Below are positions 6,161 to 13,113 of a stretch of DNA of 14,601 bases, piece after piece. Both the position numbers and the translations under genes were made by a program. The stretch spans positions 1-14,601 of the forward strand of contig JALHTD010000104.1 in assembly GCA_022865555.1 (NCBI GenBank), read 5' to 3'. How positions within the stretch are numbered: position 1 is the first letter of the stretch; each line of letters starts with the position of its first letter. The notes beneath the pieces were generated by a model. That model did not search any database. It saw only the letters and a list, made by a program, of their open reading frames with translations, and was not told where the DNA came from. The DNA comes from Thermoanaerobaculaceae bacterium (GTDB taxonomy: Bacteria; Acidobacteriota; Thermoanaerobaculia; Thermoanaerobaculales; Thermoanaerobaculaceae).

Positions 6161-6330
6161 GAGCGGTCGCTCGGGCTGGGCCTCGAGCCCAGCCCTCCGA
6201 CCCGCCTGCGCGTGCGACCGAGCAGGGACGTCCCGCGGTGGGGCCCCTCGCTGTTCGTACGAGACCACGCCAGCGACACCCCACCGCGAGACGCCCGCTC
6301 GGTTCCCGCACGCTCCGGCGAGATGGCTCC
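6161..6330 (-). ncRNA. Structured interspersed element, copy 2: 5' box, H1, H2
   Basis: The minus strand reads a 5' box (about 6330-6304), H1 (6303-6217, 87 nt, 78 of 87 identical to copy 1) and H2. H2 here has a perfect 9-bp stem (6173-6181 with 6187-6195) and an outer GGTC/GACC stem (6165-6168 with 6199-6202); its sequence differs from copies 1 and 3 but the hairpin is kept. In H1 the apical CGC/GCG stem of copy 1 becomes CGT/ACG, a compensatory change. Orientation is convergent with kbl and head to head with copy 3. Confidence 0.6.
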
Positions 6331-6440
6331 TGACGCCCCCGGGGCGGATCTCACCACCACACCCCGTTCGCCGCGGTCCTGCTCAACAGGTGTGGGGAAT
6401 GTCTTTGGGCGGGCGGAGAAATTCCGCCGGTGCCGCGGGT
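6331..6440. other. Spacer between the two divergent element copies
   Basis: These 110 bp separate the 5' ends of copies 2 and 3. They hold no coding sequence. A hairpin GGCGGA/TCCGCC (6412-6417 with 6423-6428, 5-nt loop) and a CCACACC/GGTGTGG inverted pair (about 6356-6394) are visible. If the elements are transcribed, both promoters should lie here; I see no clear -35/-10 pair. Confidence 0.4.
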
Positions 6441-6604
6441 GGCCGATCTCTCCGGAGCCCGCGGGCACCGGACGCGCGAGCCGTGTTGGGGAGACGGCGG
6501 CGCGGCTTCATGCGAACGCCGAGGGGCCCCGGCGCGGATCGCGCTCTCCGGTCGCGGGCGAAGGAGTCTGCAGGCGCAGGGCGCGGGGGCGCACAAGCCT
6601 GCAG
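6441..6604 (+). ncRNA. Structured interspersed element, copy 3: 5' box, H1, H2
   Basis: This is the most diverged copy. H1 is 6467-6552 (86 nt). Its outer stem changes from copy 1's ACCGAGC to ACCGGAC with matching changes on the other side (G6471-C6548, A6472-T6547). Stem 6474-6479 pairs perfectly with 6539-6544. Stem 6481-6491 pairs along its whole length with 6527-6537 using three G.T pairs. The inner stem becomes CGGCG/CGCCG (6495-6499 with 6517-6521). The loop GCGCGG..TCATGCGAA (6500-6516) is nearly unchanged. H2 has a perfect 8-bp stem CTGCAGGC/GCCTGCAG (6568-6575 with 6597-6604). Confidence 0.6.
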
Positions 6605-6656
6605 CTGGCCACCGCGGCACCGGCAAAAAACAAGCCTCACGCAGTGAAACACAAAA
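6605..6656 (+). repeat. Single tail unit of element copy 3
   Basis: One unit with GGCAAAAAACAAGCC followed by TCACGCAGTGA (6637-6647), against three units in copies 1 and 2. It ends about 20 bp before the -10-like box of the next gene, so it forms the upstream part of that promoter. Confidence 0.7.
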
Positions 6657-6675
6657 CCAAGGCCGCCCACCACCG

Positions 6676-6684
6676 TGGTAGCCT
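6676..6684 (+). promoter_or_regulatory. Extended -10 promoter of the amidohydrolase gene
   Basis: TGGTAGCCT (TG-N-TAGCCT) ends six bases before the ATG at 6691. Transcription would then start at or next to the A of ATG. There is no Shine-Dalgarno site. Confidence 0.4.
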
Positions 6685-6690
6685 GCACCC

Positions 6691-7443
6691 ATGAAGGCGT
6701 ACCTCTCGCGCTGGGTGTGCCTGGACGTCGAGGCCAACTTGCGGCGCGCCGTCGAGGAGTCCAGGCAGGCCGCGGAGGCAGGCGCCTCGATCGTTGTGTT
6801 TCCCGAGGTCTTTCTGACCGGCTACACCAGGTCCGTGCAGCCCGAGCGTGTCCGGACAGCGTTTGCGGACATCTCGGGGTCCCACCCCCGGGTCGTCTTC
6901 GCCTTTGGCTCGTTCACGGAAGACCGCCACAACCGGATGACGATCTGGCGCGGCGGCGGCGAGGTCGCCCGCTACGACAAGGTCCACCTCTTCACACCCA
7001 ACGAGGAGCCGAAGATCTGGGAGCCCGGCGACCGATACGTGGCGGCGAGGATCGACGACTGGACGGTCGGCCTCCTGACCTGCAACGACATCCGGTTCCC
7101 GGAGCAGGCCCGGGCACTCCGCCGTTCGGCCCGCTGCGACGCGCTTCTGGTCGTGGCGTGGTGGCCGTGGCGCAGGGACCACGTGTGGCGCACGCTGCTG
7201 CGCGCGCGGGCGATCGAGAACGGCCTCTGGGTCATCGGCTGCTGCGTTGCCGCCTCCGAGCACCCCGAGGAGCGCTTCGCAGGGGCAGGCAACCACGTCT
7301 TCGACCCCCACGGCGAACCGGTGCGCACGAGCGACGACCGCACGTACATCCTGGACCCTTCGCGCACCGGAGACCTGCTGGTGGACCCTCTCGAGACCTA
7401 CCGGGCCATCGAGGAGGTGCACGTCTTCGAAGCCGCCCCGTAG
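6691..7443 (+). CDS. Nitrilase-superfamily carbon-nitrogen hydrolase
   Basis: This encodes 250 aa, a usual size for the superfamily. The catalytic triad is visible: Glu39 in IVVFPEVFLTGY, Lys97 in RYDKVHLF and Cys131 in LLTCNDIRFPE. Members hydrolyse amides (omega-amidase, carbamoyl or deaminated glutathione amidases) rather than true nitriles in most bacteria. The LLTCNDIRFPE motif recalls the omega-amidase/Nit2-like branch, where the family usually has CYD(I/L)RFPE, so a small-molecule amidase is most likely; the substrate is uncertain. The WWPWRRDHVW segment lies where family members carry a conserved tryptophan-containing loop. The start is the ATG right after an apparent -10 box. It converges with the acyl-CoA synthetase gene (41 bp between stops). 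Confidence 0.88.
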   Translation: MKAYLSRWVCLDVEANLRRAVEESRQAAEAGASIVVFPEVFLTGYTRSVQPERVRTAFADISGSHPRVVFAFGSFTEDRHNRMTIWRGGGEVARYDKVHLFTPNEEPKIWEPGDRYVAARIDDWTVGLLTCNDIRFPEQARALRRSARCDALLVVAWWPWRRDHVWRTLLRARAIENGLWVIGCCVAASEHPEERFAGAGNHVFDPHGEPVRTSDDRTYILDPSRTGDLLVDPLETYRAIEEVHVFEAAP

Positions 7444-7483
7444 CAGGCGCGGCCTCTCGCGAGGAGTTCGGCGGGAGCTCGAC

Positions 7484-9271
7484 CTACCCGCCCAGCTCGT
7501 ACTCGCCGGCCCGCTGGGTCTTCAGGTACATCTGTTCGATGAGGCCACCGTAGCGCTCGGCGATGATGCGCCGCCGGACCTTCATGGTCGGCGTGAGCTC
7601 ACCCTCTTCCAGCGAGAGCTCTCGCGGCAGCACCGTGAAGCGGCGGATGCGCTCGTGCATGGCGAGTTCGGCGTTGACCTGCTTGACCGCCGCCGCCACC
7701 AGCGCCTCGGTCTCCGGGTGCTGGGCCATCTCCGCACGCCCCAGCCCCAAGATCCCCTTGTCCGTGAAGTGTGCCTCCAGGTTCTCGAAATTGGGAACAA
7801 TGAGCGCCGTCAGGTACGGGAACTTGTCCCCGATCAGGACGGCCTGGGCGATGTAGGGCGTGGCGCCGAGCCGGCCCTCGACGGGTTGGGGCGCCACGTT
7901 CTTGCCGCCCGACGTCACGATGATGTCCTTCTTGCGGTCGGTGATGAAGAGGTAGCCGTCTGAGTCCAGGTAGCCGACGTCGCCGGTGTGCAGCCATCCG
8001 TCGCCGTCGATCACCTCCGCGGTCGCCTCGGGCTTGTTCCAGTAGCCGAGCATGATGTTCGGGCCGCGCGCGAGGATCTCGCCGTCGGGCGCGATGCGAA
8101 CCTCGACGCCGGGGAAGACCTGCCCTACGGACCCGAGACGGTTTGCTTCCAGCCGGTTGGCTGCAATGACAGGAGCGGACTCGGTGAGCCCGTACCCTTG
8201 CAGGATCGGGATCCCCACGACGTCGAAGAACTCCGCCACCTGGCGGGCGAGCGGTGCGCCCCCCGAGATAGTGAAGCGCAGCCGGCCGCCGAATCGCTCC
8301 ACGACCTTCGAGAAGACGCGCGAGCGGGCCACGGCGAACTGCCCGCGCGCGAAGGCGGAAGCGCGCTCGCCCCGCCACTCGGCGCCGCGCACCTCGCGGC
8401 CCACCCGCAGGGCCCACTCGAAGAGCCGCCGCTTGACGCCGCCCTCCTGCTGCACCTTCGAGATAATCTTGATGTACGAGCGTTCGTACAGTCGCGGCAC
8501 CGAGACCATGATCGTGGGCCGGATCTCGGTGAGCTGCGAAGGCACCCGCTCGATTGACTCGACGTAGTTGATCTGCGAACCGCGGTCGAAGAATACGTAG
8601 TCCACCGTGCGCTCGAAGACGTGAGAGAGAGGCAGGAACGACATGCAGATGTCACGCTCGGTGATCGGATAGAGCGGCCGCACGGTGTTGACCTGCGAGA
8701 TGAAGTTCCGGTGCGAGAGCATCACGCCCTTCGGCTCGCCGGTGGTGCCGGACGTGTAGATCAGGCTCGCCAGGTCGTCTCCGCCGAGTGCCGGCGGCTC
8801 GGGCCACTTTCGCGACGGCGGCAGCGTGAGGTCCTGCAAGCACTCCAGGCCCTCGGCCAGCCCGCGGTCGAGCCCGACGACCCGGACACCCGGCAGGTCC
8901 GAGGCGGCGTCGAGCGCGGTGCGGGCGCGCTCCCGACCCGACACCACCAGCATCTTGGACTGCGAGTCCCCGACGATGTAGCGCACCTGCTGCTCGGGCA
9001 GGGTGGCGTAGAGGGGAACGGGTACCGCACCGAGGATGTGGCACGCGAAGTCCAGGATGTGCCACTCGGGGCGGTTCTCCACGAAGAGCGCAACACGGTC
9101 ACCGGCCGCCACGCCTGCACGCGACAGGCGGGCCGCGGTCTCTCTGGTTGTGCGCTCGAACTCCTTGATGGTGTAGCTACGCCACGCCTTCCCGGCTCGG
9201 ATACGCAGCAGCTCCTTCCGCGCAGGGTAGGCTTTGACCACGAACTCGAAGAGGTCCCGAAGGGTTTCCAT
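7484..9271 (-). CDS. Long-chain fatty acid-CoA ligase (AMP-forming)
   Basis: This encodes 595 aa, typical for FadD/ACSL-like enzymes that activate long-chain fatty acids through an acyl-adenylate. Motifs: phosphate-binding YTSGTTGEPKG (172-182), SFLPLSHVFERT (211-222), GYGLTES (359-365), GWLHTGDVG (425-433), DRKKDIIVTSGGKNV (445-459) and the A10-type lysine in LTPTMK (K564). The layout with a long insert between the LPLSH and GYGLTES regions fits the long-chain branch rather than acetyl-CoA synthetase. The ATG at 9271 is set by GGAGAG five bases upstream; the longer ORF toward 9436 is a truA shadow. It shares a short divergent promoter region with truA. Confidence 0.92.
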   Translation of the reverse strand: METLRDLFEFVVKAYPARKELLRIRAGKAWRSYTIKEFERTTRETAARLSRAGVAAGDRVALFVENRPEWHILDFACHILGAVPVPLYATLPEQQVRYIVGDSQSKMLVVSGRERARTALDAASDLPGVRVVGLDRGLAEGLECLQDLTLPPSRKWPEPPALGGDDLASLIYTSGTTGEPKGVMLSHRNFISQVNTVRPLYPITERDICMSFLPLSHVFERTVDYVFFDRGSQINYVESIERVPSQLTEIRPTIMVSVPRLYERSYIKIISKVQQEGGVKRRLFEWALRVGREVRGAEWRGERASAFARGQFAVARSRVFSKVVERFGGRLRFTISGGAPLARQVAEFFDVVGIPILQGYGLTESAPVIAANRLEANRLGSVGQVFPGVEVRIAPDGEILARGPNIMLGYWNKPEATAEVIDGDGWLHTGDVGYLDSDGYLFITDRKKDIIVTSGGKNVAPQPVEGRLGATPYIAQAVLIGDKFPYLTALIVPNFENLEAHFTDKGILGLGRAEMAQHPETEALVAAAVKQVNAELAMHERIRRFTVLPRELSLEEGELTPTMKVRRRIIAERYGGLIEQMYLKTQRAGEYELGG

Positions 9272-9298
9272 GTGAGCTCTCCAAAGATGCTGACGGTG

Positions 9299-9327
9299 AT
9301 TGTACGGCCCGTGCTGGCTCTGCACAA
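9299..9327 (-). promoter_or_regulatory. Promoter of the acyl-CoA ligase gene
   Basis: On the minus strand TACAAT (9299-9304) lies 17 bp after TTGTGC (9322-9327, a weak -35). A start about seven bases on gives a leader of roughly 20 nt that holds the GGAGAG site. Confidence 0.45.
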
Positions 9328-9341
9328 CAGCCGGAAGCCGC

Positions 9342-9347
9342 CATAAT
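9342..9347 (+). promoter_or_regulatory. -10 box of truA
   Basis: CATAAT ends six bases before the GTG at 9354, so the mRNA probably starts at the GTG. It lies about 40 bp from the divergent -10 box of the ligase gene. Confidence 0.4.
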
Positions 9348-9353
9348 AGCCAG

Positions 9354-10130
9354 GTGGGACAACCCCGTCTCGCGGTGAGGCTTGCGTATCTCGGAGGGGC
9401 CTTCGCTGGCTGGCAGCGCCAGACCCACGCCCGCACCGTCCAGGGGGTGCTCGAGCAGGCGCTCCAGGTCCTTTACCGGCAGCCGGTCCGGGTCGTGGGG
9501 GCCGGGCGAACCGATGCCGGGGTGCACGCGGCCGGCCAGGTCGCACATTTCGACCCCCGTCTACCGATTCCGCCCGCCGGTGTCGCCAGCGCTCTCAACA
9601 GCCTCCTTCCGGGGGACGTCCGCGTGCTGCGTGTGTGGGCCGTGCCGGCGGGGTTTCACGCGCGCCGATCGGCGGTCGGCAAGCGCTACCGCTACCGGCT
9701 AGCGTGGGGCGCGACGCTTCCGCCCTGGGAGGCCCTCCGGCGCTGGCACGTGGGCCATCCGCTCGACGCCGGGGCCGTGGTGGCGACCCTCGCTCGTGTG
9801 ACGGGGACGCACGACTTCGCCGCGTTCGCCCTCTCGGGGCACTCGGGCCACGGCGCCCGCGGGACCGTGCGCACCGTCACGCTCGCCAACCTCGTCGTGC
9901 ACGGCCGCAGAGTCGACATCGTCCTGGAGGGTGACGGCTTCCTGCGCGGCATGGTGCGGCGGATCGCCGGTGCTCTGGTGGAGGTCGGTCGTGGGGCGCA
10001 GCCGCCGAGTTGGTTCGCGGCTCTGCTGAGGGACCGGAACACTCGGCCACCAGCTCCGACCGCGCCCCCGCACGGCCTCACGCTCGAGCGGGTCTTTTAC
10101 GGCAGCCGACAGCACACAGCCGACAGCTGA
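9354..10130 (+). CDS. truA: tRNA pseudouridine(38-40) synthase TruA
   Basis: This encodes 258 aa from GTG. TruA isomerises uridines 38-40 in the anticodon arm of many tRNAs. The catalytic Asp54 is in GAGRTDAGVHA (49-59). Other family marks are LAYLGGAFAGWQRQ at the N-terminus, SALNSLLPGDVRV, FHARRSAVGKRYRYRL, GTHDFAAFALSG and GDGFLRGMVRRIAGALVEVGRG. The start follows an apparent -10 box by six bases and has no Shine-Dalgarno; a second in-frame GTG seven codons later is less likely. The C-terminal residues SRQHTADS are encoded by a heptamer repeat array that also supplies the stop codon, so the natural end of the protein may have been replaced. Confidence 0.95.
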   Translation: MGQPRLAVRLAYLGGAFAGWQRQTHARTVQGVLEQALQVLYRQPVRVVGAGRTDAGVHAAGQVAHFDPRLPIPPAGVASALNSLLPGDVRVLRVWAVPAGFHARRSAVGKRYRYRLAWGATLPPWEALRRWHVGHPLDAGAVVATLARVTGTHDFAAFALSGHSGHGARGTVRTVTLANLVVHGRRVDIVLEGDGFLRGMVRRIAGALVEVGRGAQPPSWFAALLRDRNTRPPAPTAPPHGLTLERVFYGSRQHTADS

Positions 10131-10263
10131 CAGTCTGACCTGAGGAGCGCACCGGGGCCCCGGCGTTCTTACGACGTTCGGTGCGCCACTCGCGTTCCGT
10201 GGAAGCCGCGCCGGCAACTGGGTTGGCGCGGCAGCTGTGAGCTGTCAACTGTCAGCCGTGGGC
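10105..10263. repeat. Second inverted heptamer locus with two internal inverted repeats
   Basis: The left arm has four heptamers (GCCGACA, GCACACA, GCCGACA, GCTGACA at 10105-10132). The right arm has four inverted ones (TGTGAGC, TGTCAAC, TGTCAGC, CGTGGGC at 10236-10263). The core holds two perfect 8-bp inverted repeats: GCGCACCG/CGGTGCGC (10147-10154 with 10179-10186) and GCCGCGCC/GGCGCGGC (10205-10212 with 10225-10232). The truA stop lies inside the fourth heptamer. The architecture copies the 3069-3148 locus with a different heptamer. Confidence 0.7.
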
Positions 10264-10275
10264 TTGCTTTCTACG

Positions 10276-10284
10276 TGTTAGACT
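10276..10284 (+). promoter_or_regulatory. Extended -10 promoter of the uppS cluster
   Basis: TGTTAGACT (TG-N-TAGACT) ends ten bases before the uppS ATG; no Shine-Dalgarno is present. It would drive the four-gene cluster. Confidence 0.4.
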
Positions 10285-10294
10285 GCCCGCGCCG

Positions 10295-11101
10295 ATGAAG
10301 GACCTCGATCGCCTCGCCGCACCAGGCACGCCGGAGCGCGAGCTCGTGGACCGCCTCACACCGTCCTCCCTCCCCCGCCACGTCGCGATCATCATGGACG
10401 GCAACGGGCGCTGGGCTCGGCAGCGGGGCCTTCCACGCGTCGAGGGGCACCGTGCCGGTATTCGCGCCGTCCGCGACACGGTGGAGGCGGCGGCCAGGCT
10501 CGAGCTCGAGGCGCTCACGATGTACGCGTTTTCGACGGAGAACTGGAAGCGGCCCCGGTGGGAGGTTCGCACGCTCATGGCCCTGCTCAAGGAGTACCTG
10601 GCCAAGGAGCTGCGCACCATGGTCGACAACAACATCCGTTTCCGCCCCATCGGCCGTCTCGGCGAGCTCGAGCCGGAGATCCAGCAAGGGTTGGCCCAGG
10701 CGGTCGAGCTCACGAGCAAGAACACCGGCCTCACCTTCCAAATCGCGCTCAACTACTCCGGCCGGTCGGAGCTGGTGGACCTCGTGCGCTATGCGGTGGC
10801 TGCAGCGCACTCCGAGAAGCTTTCGCCGGACACCATCGACGAAGAATGGGTCGCCGCCCACCTGACGACGGCAGGGATGCCCGACCCCGACCTCCTGATC
10901 CGCACCTCCGGCGAGCTGCGCATCTCGAACTTCCTGCTCTGGCAGATCGCCTACGCGGAGCTCCACTTCACGCCCGTCCTCTGGCCCGACTTCACCACCC
11001 GCGACCTGATCCAGGCGGTGGCCGACTTCGCTCGCCGGGAGCGCAGGTACGGTGGGGTCGTCGAGGGTGGCCACGACAACACCGAGGAGGCCGCCGAGTG
11101 A
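10295..11101 (+). CDS. uppS: Isoprenyl transferase (undecaprenyl diphosphate synthase)
   Basis: This encodes 268 aa. It is a cis-prenyltransferase that adds isopentenyl units to farnesyl diphosphate to make the C55 carrier for peptidoglycan and other wall polymers. Family motifs: HVAIIMDGNGRWA with the catalytic Asp35 (29-41), TMYAFSTENWKRP (75-87), IALNYSGRSELVD (150-162) and PDLLIRTSGELRISNFLLWQ (198-217), which carries the diphosphate-binding Arg-x-Ser. The N-terminus is about ten residues longer than many homologues, and the 3' end has an acidic tail. It opens the uppS-cdsA-dxr-rseP cluster. Its stop overlaps the cdsA start as GTGA (11098-11101). Confidence 0.96.
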   Translation: MKDLDRLAAPGTPERELVDRLTPSSLPRHVAIIMDGNGRWARQRGLPRVEGHRAGIRAVRDTVEAAARLELEALTMYAFSTENWKRPRWEVRTLMALLKEYLAKELRTMVDNNIRFRPIGRLGELEPEIQQGLAQAVELTSKNTGLTFQIALNYSGRSELVDLVRYAVAAAHSEKLSPDTIDEEWVAAHLTTAGMPDPDLLIRTSGELRISNFLLWQIAYAELHFTPVLWPDFTTRDLIQAVADFARRERRYGGVVEGGHDNTEEAAE

Positions 11102-11922
11102 GGGGGGCACGAGAGGTCACCGCGTTCGCTCTGCTGCCGGTGGTCCTGCTTGCGATCGTCTTCTTGCCCCCCTGGGTCTACCTCGCCATGGTGTGGGTGA
11201 TCGCCATGTTCTCCGCGTGGGAGCTGCTGGCGTTGTTCCGCCGTCTCGGCCAGCCCGCACCGCAGGCGCCCACGCTCGTGACCCTGGGGGCGCTGCTCCC
11301 CGCCTTGTGGCTCGGTGGCCTTCCCCGGGCGGGAGCGGTGCTCGCCCTCGCGTTGCTCGTTGTGCCCATCGCGTACCTGCTCGGGCGCTACCCGATCCAG
11401 GGCGCCGCGGCGGGGATCGCCGGCGCCACGTTCACCGTTGTCTACTTCGTCGTCACCGGCGGCGCGATGGGGTTTCTGCGCACGCTGTTCCCCGGCACCA
11501 TGGGCGTCAAGGTGCTGCTCTTCCATTGCCTGCTCATCTGGGGGGGCGATTCCGGCGCCTACTACGTCGGCAGCCGCTTCGGCAGGCACAAGCTCGCTCC
11601 GGTCGTGAGCCCCAAGAAGTCGTGGGAAGGGATCGCCGGCGGAGTCCTCGGGACGTTCTTCGGCCTGTGGTTCTGCCGCACGCTGTTCTTCCCTGAGCTG
11701 CCGCTCCCTCTCGGCCTCGCGATCGCCACCGCGCTGTCGGTGCTGGCGCCGGTCGGCGACCTCGTGGAGTCGCTTTTCAAGCGGGACGCAGGCGTCAAGG
11801 ACTCGTCGGATCTGCTGCCCGGACACGGGGGCTTTCTGGACCGCAGCGACTCGCTCTTCTTCGCCGCCCCGTTCGTGCTGGCCCTCTTCATCCTGTTCGG
11901 GCTGTTCGGGGCCCCGGTTTGA
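11098..11922 (+). CDS. cdsA: Phosphatidate cytidylyltransferase
   Basis: This encodes 274 aa from GTG. This inner-membrane enzyme makes CDP-diacylglycerol from phosphatidate and CTP for phospholipid synthesis. Several hydrophobic helices fill the N-terminal two thirds. The C-terminal signature is intact: SPKKSWEGIAGG (171-182) and GDLVESLFKRDAGVKDSSDL through PGHGGFLDRSDS (220-252), with the conserved Lys-Asp, His and Asp residues. The GTG start is the only one in frame that fits the overlap with uppS and gives a normal length. The stop overlaps the dxr TTG start as TTGA. Confidence 0.95.
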   Translation: MRGAREVTAFALLPVVLLAIVFLPPWVYLAMVWVIAMFSAWELLALFRRLGQPAPQAPTLVTLGALLPALWLGGLPRAGAVLALALLVVPIAYLLGRYPIQGAAAGIAGATFTVVYFVVTGGAMGFLRTLFPGTMGVKVLLFHCLLIWGGDSGAYYVGSRFGRHKLAPVVSPKKSWEGIAGGVLGTFFGLWFCRTLFFPELPLPLGLAIATALSVLAPVGDLVESLFKRDAGVKDSSDLLPGHGGFLDRSDSLFFAAPFVLALFILFGLFGAPV

Positions 11923-13097
11923 AGCGCCTGGCGATCCTGGGCTCGACCGGCTCCATAGGCACCGCGACCCTCGACGTTGCGGCACGCTTCCCGGACAGGT
12001 TCGCCGTGGTGGCACTTGCCGCCGGCCGCAACGTCGAGCGCCTCGCGGAGCAGGTTCGGACCTGGCAACCCCTCCTCGTCGCTGTCGCGGAGGAGGTAGA
12101 CGCGGCGAGGCTGCGGAAGGAGTTTCCGCGGCTCGAGGTGCTGACAGGACCCGAGGGGCGCGAGGCGGTGGCCACTCATCCAGCGGCGACCACCATCGTG
12201 TCCGCGTTCGTCGGGGCCGTCGGCCTCGTGCCGACGTGGCGCGCGCTCACCCTGGGCCGGGAGGTGGCGCTCGCCAACAAGGAGACGCTGGTCGCTGCCG
12301 GGGAGCTGGTGATGGCCGCGGCCGCCGCGAGCGGTGGGAGGGTCTTGCCGATCGACTCGGAGCACAACGCGCTGCACCAGGCGCTCCGGGTCGGCCCGCC
12401 GGACGCCGTGCGCCGCCTCATCCTCACGGCCTCGGGCGGCCCCTTCCGCACCTGGGCCGAGGAGGACCTGAAGAAGGCGACGGTGGATCAGGCGCTGGCG
12501 CACCCGACCTGGCGGATGGGGGCGAAGATCACCATCGACTCGGCCACGATGATGAACAAGGGGCTCGAGATCATCGAGGCGCACCACCTGTTCGGCGTGC
12601 CCGAGGAGCAGATAGCCGTGGTCGTGCACCCGGAGAGCCGGGTGCACTCGCTCGTGGAGTACGTCGACGGAACGCTGATCGCGCAACTGTCGGTCAACGA
12701 CATGCGCTTCCCCATCCTGTACGCGCTGTCCTGGCCCGAGCGTCTCCCATCACCCCTCGGGTTCCTCGACCTCGTCGAGGTCGGTGCCCTCCACTTCGCG
12801 CCCGCCGACGAGCGGCGCTTCCCCTGCTTGCGCCTGGCTCGCGAGGCCCTGCGCGCCGGCGGCACGGTGCCCGCGGTGCTCAACGCCGCCAACGAGGTCG
12901 CGGTTGCCGCATTCCTTGCCGAGCGACTGCCGTTCACCGGGATCCCGGAGGTGGTCGAGGCGGCCATCGCGCGCGAGACGTCGCGGGAGCACAAGCTCGC
13001 CGTGATGGAGGACGCCCTGGCGGCGGACGAGCGCGGTCGCGCCTGGGCCGGGGAGTTGGTCGCGAAATACGTCTCCGGTGTCGCCGGTTCCCAGTGA
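11919..13097 (+). CDS. dxr: 1-deoxy-D-xylulose 5-phosphate reductoisomerase
   Basis: This encodes 392 aa from a TTG start. The NADPH- and metal-dependent enzyme makes 2-C-methyl-D-erythritol 4-phosphate, the committed step of the MEP isoprenoid route that feeds UppS. Seen: the nucleotide-binding GSTGSIG (8-14), ANKETLVAAGE (119-129), metal ligands Asp146 and Glu148 in LPIDSEHNAL and Glu217 in NKGLEIIEAHHLF, the substrate loop LTASGGPFRTW (169-179) and MGAKITIDSATMMNKG. TTG is chosen because it directly precedes KRLAILGSTGSIG and overlaps the cdsA stop by four bases; no upstream ATG or GTG fits. The weak start codon may tune its dose relative to its neighbours. Confidence 0.96.
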   Translation: MKRLAILGSTGSIGTATLDVAARFPDRFAVVALAAGRNVERLAEQVRTWQPLLVAVAEEVDAARLRKEFPRLEVLTGPEGREAVATHPAATTIVSAFVGAVGLVPTWRALTLGREVALANKETLVAAGELVMAAAAASGGRVLPIDSEHNALHQALRVGPPDAVRRLILTASGGPFRTWAEEDLKKATVDQALAHPTWRMGAKITIDSATMMNKGLEIIEAHHLFGVPEEQIAVVVHPESRVHSLVEYVDGTLIAQLSVNDMRFPILYALSWPERLPSPLGFLDLVEVGALHFAPADERRFPCLRLAREALRAGGTVPAVLNAANEVAVAAFLAERLPFTGIPEVVEAAIARETSREHKLAVMEDALAADERGRAWAGELVAKYVSGVAGSQ

Positions 13098-13113
13098 GGA
13101 TGCAGGTGGTGCA

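Noticed and set aside
6015..6737. ORFs of 80-215 codons across element copies 2 and 3
   Set aside because: Same reason; their translations are Arg/Pro/Ala-rich repeat shadows, and the copies differ by changes that keep RNA pairing rather than reading frame.
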